From: a virus
Reading direction: 5' to 3' (one strand)
Length of the DNA stretch: 64,000 nt
IMG/VR virus record: IMGVR_UViG_3300048591_000242
Location: 1 to 64,000 of that record
A model generated the notes under the pieces. It did not search any database, was not told the origin of the DNA, and worked only from the letters and a program-made list of their open reading frames with translations. The position numbers were made by a program, and so were the translations under genes. Shown here piece by piece: positions 61,153 to 64,000 of the stretch; position 1 is the first letter of the stretch, and each line of letters opens with the position of its first letter.

Positions 61153-61395
61153 ATGCTTCATCCTAGAGCAGACTACAACGATAGAATTCAAGACACCGCT
61201 AATAAAATCCCAGCCAATGAGCCGGTGGTACTATTGAGAGCCCAGGACAAACTAGCCATCTGGCCATTACGCCTATATGTGCTACTCTGCCGCATCTACC
61301 AGGCTAAGCCAGTAGCCGATAGAATAGCTAAGCATATAAAGCTTATGCGAAAGTGGCCCAAAAAGAAAACACCGGACGTACCTTCTAACGTTTAG
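61153..61395 (+). CDS. Small basic protein of unknown function (80 aa)
   Basis: Not recognised. CGGAGAAAT precedes the ATG. The middle is a hydrophobic helix (LAIWPLRLYVLLCRIYQA) and the C-terminus is strongly basic (HIKLMRKWPKKK). This could be a small membrane-associated protein. It lies between small genes and the MazG-like gene. Confidence 0.5.
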   Translation: MLHPRADYNDRIQDTANKIPANEPVVLLRAQDKLAIWPLRLYVLLCRIYQAKPVADRIAKHIKLMRKWPKKKTPDVPSNV

Positions 61396-61433
61396 CCAAC
61401 ACCTAAAACAAATGTAGGATAGAGGTATTTAAA

Positions 61434-61706
61434 ATGACTGAATTTTCACAACAGCAAATTGAGTCAATACGACATACGGTTAGTGTTTGGGATCAAAGTA
61501 CAAGTATTAAAAGAGCCACTGAAGAACTTATGGAACTTTGCTTAGCTTTGTTACATTTCGACAGGAATAAGGCCACGATAAACGATGTTTTAAACGAAAT
61601 GGCTGATGTAAAAATAGCATTAAAACATCTAGAAATAAAATTTGGTTGCTATCAAACTCAACTCAATGAAAAGGTAATTAAGGGGCAAGTGCCACCTGAT
61701 GTTTAA
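61434..61706 (+). CDS. MazG-like nucleotide pyrophosphohydrolase
   Basis: The 90-aa chain matches the MazG/all-alpha NTP pyrophosphatase core: KRATEELMEL with glutamates 30, 31 and 34, then NEMADVKIAL with Glu55 and Asp58, the four metal-binding positions. Such enzymes hydrolyse (d)NTPs to monophosphates and PPi, and phage versions may clear non-canonical nucleotides or ppGpp-like alarms. The position directly before thymidylate synthase suggests dUTP or dCTP handling for dTMP synthesis; that is inference. Confidence 0.75.
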   Translation: MTEFSQQQIESIRHTVSVWDQSTSIKRATEELMELCLALLHFDRNKATINDVLNEMADVKIALKHLEIKFGCYQTQLNEKVIKGQVPPDV

Positions 61707-61726
61707 ATCAATAACGGGAAACTAAA

Positions 61727-63184
61727 ATGAAACAGTATTTAGATTTATTAAGTGAGCTACAGAGTGCAGTAATAAAAGACAACCGAACTGGTATTTCTGC
61801 TGCCTCCAAGTTCTTTCACACCATGGAATTTGACATAGCTAAGAATGGTTTCCCTGCGGTTACTACTAAGAAGTTAGCTATAAAGGCGGTAGTTGGTGAA
61901 TGCTTAGGCTTCTTAAGGGCTTCTTCAAATAGCGCTGAGTTTGAGGCCTTGAAATGTAAGGTTTGGACAGACAATGCCAACAACCACAACCTGAACCCAG
62001 ATGGCAGTATTAAAAGCCGTAATCCATGGCTATCTAATCCATTCAGAAAAGGAGAAAACGATTTGGGTAGAGTCTACGGTGTACAGTGGCGAGACTGGGA
62101 CCACACCACCTATCTATCTAAAGCTGACCTGGAAAGAATGGGTAAGGATATAGCTGGGGGCATTGAAATAGTAACTAGCTTAGGCTATGAGAACTATGGT
62201 TTTTTAGCCGACAAGCAACTTTACGTATTTCGTAAGAAAGTAGATCAAGTTAAGTGGGCTTTAGAAGAGTTGGTTAAGAATCCTTTAAACAGAAGAATTT
62301 TAATTACTGGATGGAACCCTGGGGACTTGGATAAAATGTGCCTACCGCCATGTCATTTATTGCAGCACTGGCAGTGTATGCCTATGTCCATTGACGATCG
62401 TATTAATTACGGTATTGAAAACATAGGTGAGTTGTTTACCCTACCCAGGTTCAACTCCAGAGTAGAGAAAGAGGAAAAAGAAGCAGAGTTATCTAAAGTC
62501 TGTGATTTACACGGTATTCCTAAGTATACCTTAAATCTGATGATGTACCAGCGTTGAATGTGAGCGCCCTCTAGTCGTGAGGCTAGTTGAATAATTCTTC
62601 CTAAAACGGGAAACTCTCATAGGAGACAATCCGTTGCTAAATTTATGTAAGATAGATATTTACATAATAAATGCCCAGAGGCCATCGAAAGCACCTACGG
62701 ATTAAAATAGGTGATGAGTAGAGTAGGCTCCAAGTGGAGTCGAAACGGAAGAGAGTCTTTAAGGATAAAGACTGTGATATGGTCCAACTCTATAGTGATA
62801 TAGAGCAGCTACTATTTACCTAGAATAGTGGCGGGGTTGTGCTAACGACACAATTTGAAAGTCCGATTGTCAGCGGACACAGTTTTAGGCATACCTTTTA
62901 ATATAGCCTCCTATGCTACTTTTATGCAAATCTTCTGTCGTATTACCGGACATGCTCCTGGTAAGTTTCACTATGTTACTGGCGATACCCACATTTACGG
63001 TAATCACACCGAAGCGGTAAAGGAACAGTTAGCTCGTATGCCCTATGAGAATAGGGTTGAGCTAAAGATAGCTGAGCACTTAGTATCCCTGGAAGACTTT
63101 GAAAGAGCTACACCAGATGACTTTGAGTTGGTTAATTATATTTCTCATGGTAAGCTGCAAAACGAAACAGTAATGGTTATTTAA
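61727..63184 (+). CDS. thyA: Thymidylate synthase, interrupted by a group I intron
   Basis: Exon 1 is 61727-62554 and exon 2 is 62870-63184; spliced, they give 380 aa in one frame. The enzyme methylates dUMP to dTMP with methylenetetrahydrofolate. Motifs: RVYGVQWRDW (115-124), NRRILITGWNP (188-198), the nucleophile Cys209 in LPPCH, MMYQR at the end of exon 1 and SADTVLGIPFNIASYA at the start of exon 2, then HIYGNH. Between CHLLQHW and YTLNL an insertion of about 45 charged residues (near 220-265) makes it longer than the usual 264-316. Without splicing, translation stops at 62555-62557. Dihydrofolate reductase follows, completing the folate cycle. Confidence 0.9.
62555..62869 (+). ncRNA. Group I self-splicing intron in thyA, 315 nt, no ORF
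   Basis: Position and rules fit group I. The 5' exon ends in U (GCGU, 62551-62554), which can pair with GCGC at 62564-62567 to form P1 with the usual U-G pair. The intron ends in G (62869), and joining CGT with TCA restores the invariant YQRSAD. The catalytic-core-like GATATGGTCC (62775-62784) matches the P7 3' strand and J8/7 of phage introns such as that of T4 td. No reading frame of useful length, hence no homing endonuclease, is present. The site is the conserved substrate-binding loop of thymidylate synthase, close to but upstream of the T4 td insertion site as I recall it. Confidence 0.85.
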
Positions 63185-63192
63185 TAAACAGC

Positions 63193-63262
63193 TTTGGCAA
63201 CTTACATCTATCCCTATGTACCGTATATGGGTGTGAGTTGTCAAAGACTCACCCTTTTTTTA
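63193..63262 (+). terminator. Terminator with an overlapping alternative hairpin
   Basis: GGGTG-tg-AGT (63229-63238) pairs with ACT-CACCC (63247-63254), then seven T. A longer hairpin, TTTGGCAACTTACA (63193-63206) with TGTGAGTTGTCAAA (63232-63245), uses the same bases, so the two exclude each other. It lies between thyA and the dihydrofolate reductase gene. Confidence 0.65.
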
Positions 63263-63321
63263 TTTTTTAATAAATCAGTAAGCTACCAGTATCACTATTA
63301 AAATATTTAGGAGAATGTATT

Positions 63322-63858
63322 TTGAATTTTTCAATTATAGCTGCTTTAGCCTCGGAAAACGTAATAGGCATGGACGGTGGTATGCCTTGGTTTCTTCCGG
63401 GTGACCTTAGATATTTTAAGGAGACTACTAGTAATAGCATTGTGATTATGGGTAGAAAGACATTTGAGTCTATAGGTAAGCCCTTACCTAACAGAAAGAA
63501 CATCATTGTATCTAGAAAGCTACATAAAGGAGACTTAGGGGAAGGTGTAATTATAGCCGATTCCTTACAATCTGCTTTAGTAGAGGCTTCCACTGTATTA
63601 CGCAATACAGAGAATGGATATAAAGATGAGGTCTTTATAATGGGAGGTGGTGAAATCTATAACCAAGCCATTACACTGCCTACGGTAACCAAGCTATACA
63701 TTACTATGGTAGATGCTGTGGTGGACGGAGATACATTTTTCCCAACTATTACCAGTGAGTGGGCCATGGATATGGATTCTATAGTTAAGCCAGATAAGTT
63801 AGAGAGAGACTCTCATGACTATCTGTTCTTAACCTATAATCGCAAGGAGCATAAATAA
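63322..63858 (+). CDS. dfrA: Dihydrofolate reductase, TTG start
   Basis: A typical DHFR of 178 aa: SIIAALASENVIG at the start, MPWFLPGDLRYFKE with the catalytic Asp28, IVIMGRKTFESIGKPLPNR (NADPH loop), then FIMGGGEIYNQA. It reduces dihydrofolate to tetrahydrofolate with NADPH, regenerating the cofactor used by the thymidylate synthase encoded just upstream. AGGAGA lies seven bases before the TTG at 63322; the nearby ATG at 63315 is out of frame, and the family's N-terminus begins right at this codon, so a TTG start is well supported. Confidence 0.93.
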   Translation: MNFSIIAALASENVIGMDGGMPWFLPGDLRYFKETTSNSIVIMGRKTFESIGKPLPNRKNIIVSRKLHKGDLGEGVIIADSLQSALVEASTVLRNTENGYKDEVFIMGGGEIYNQAITLPTVTKLYITMVDAVVDGDTFFPTITSEWAMDMDSIVKPDKLERDSHDYLFLTYNRKEHK

Positions 63859-63901
63859 TACGTTTAACGTAATTTTGTTTTTGATTTAAAGAGGGAGTAA
63901 C

Positions 63902-64000
63902 ATGACTAACCGTGACATTTTAAAGGGAATAAGCCCTGTAGTTGTAAAGGCCATGAAAGATGTACAGCCGCGTATGATGTTAAAGGCATCCACTGTACCA
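63902..64000 (+). CDS. Start of an unknown gene, cut by the right edge
   Basis: ATG at 63902 after AGGGAG. The visible 33 residues (MTNRDILKGISPVVVKAMKD) open directly in frame to the window edge. Nothing recognisable; the gap to the dihydrofolate reductase stop is 43 bases, so it probably shares that transcript. Confidence 0.55.
   Translation, partial: MTNRDILKGISPVVVKAMKDVQPRMMLKASTVP

Noticed and set aside
62558-62854. Frameshifted or broken thymidylate synthase (pseudogene)
   Set aside because: Joining 62554 to 62870 restores the exact conserved motif with group I splice-site rules, so an intron explains the interruption.
62555-62869. Homing endonuclease ORF in the intron
   Set aside because: Only 315 nt long and no open frame of useful length on either strand.
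63315-63317. ATG start for the dihydrofolate reductase gene
   Set aside because: It is out of frame with the DHFR coding sequence; the TTG at 63322 is in frame and correctly spaced from AGGAGA.
1-64000. tRNA or rRNA genes
   Set aside because: I saw no cloverleaf-like sequence with GTTCAA-type T-loop and CCA-end context in the intergenic regions; these were read by eye only, so a short RNA could be missed.

Overview
The window reads as part of the genome of a large contractile-tailed bacteriophage that infects a Gram-negative host. It encodes a capsid-like protein, a portal-like protein, a gp5-type tail spike and a long run of tail-fibre genes. It also carries phage-type nucleotide metabolism (thymidylate synthase, dihydrofolate reductase, a MazG-like protein), a GH108 endolysin and two HU-type DNA-binding proteins. 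Genes are tightly packed with strong Shine-Dalgarno sites and compact hairpin terminators, and the DNA is moderately AT-rich. A lipobox protein points to a Gram-negative host. An AT-rich promoter-like motif (AATATATATTAC) resembles, as I recall it, the element reported for phiKZ-group jumbo phages. Host and phage genus cannot be settled from the window.

Layout. 1-9720 (+): 3' part of a capsid-like gene, then eight unrecognised genes, probably virion or head-linked. 9810-13349 (-): RuvC-like resolvase and two probable virion proteins. 13517-19859 (+): portal-like protein, an HU-like protein, an orphan beta-propeller, HU, the tail spike and a lipoprotein. 19860-20494: a non-coding stretch that ends in three strong hairpins. 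20495-23717 (+): a 169-aa protein, a Tas/IS110-like protein, and a non-coding array of two alternating 7-nt boxes every 18 nt (36-nt unit, about 61 boxes over 1.1 kb). 24313-25492 (-): SLOG protein and endolysin. 25622-27398 (+): small genes and a DHH phosphoesterase. 27473-56842 (-): about 29 kb of tail-fibre and adhesin genes. 56948-60143: probable structural proteins on both strands. 60266-64000 (+): small genes, MazG-like protein, thymidylate synthase split by an ORF-less group I intron, and dihydrofolate reductase.

The outstanding locus is 20495-23717. The array geometry (alternating repeats, two short spacers per 36-nt unit) and a neighbouring protein with an IS110-type C-terminal domain and no visible nuclease match what I know of TIGR-Tas systems (tandem interspaced guide RNA arrays with Nop-domain Tas proteins). 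I therefore read it as a phage-borne, probably nuclease-less TIGR-Tas locus; targets and function are unknown.

The fibre region is the second highlight. Eight genes share an N-terminal region, fibronectin-III-like domain(s) and a C-terminal FG-GAP beta-propeller of exactly seven blades, or fourteen in a 2,181-aa giant that also has twelve Fn3-like repeats. A ninth, propeller-only copy sits among the head and DNA-packaging genes. This looks like a large, diversified set of receptor-binding proteins.
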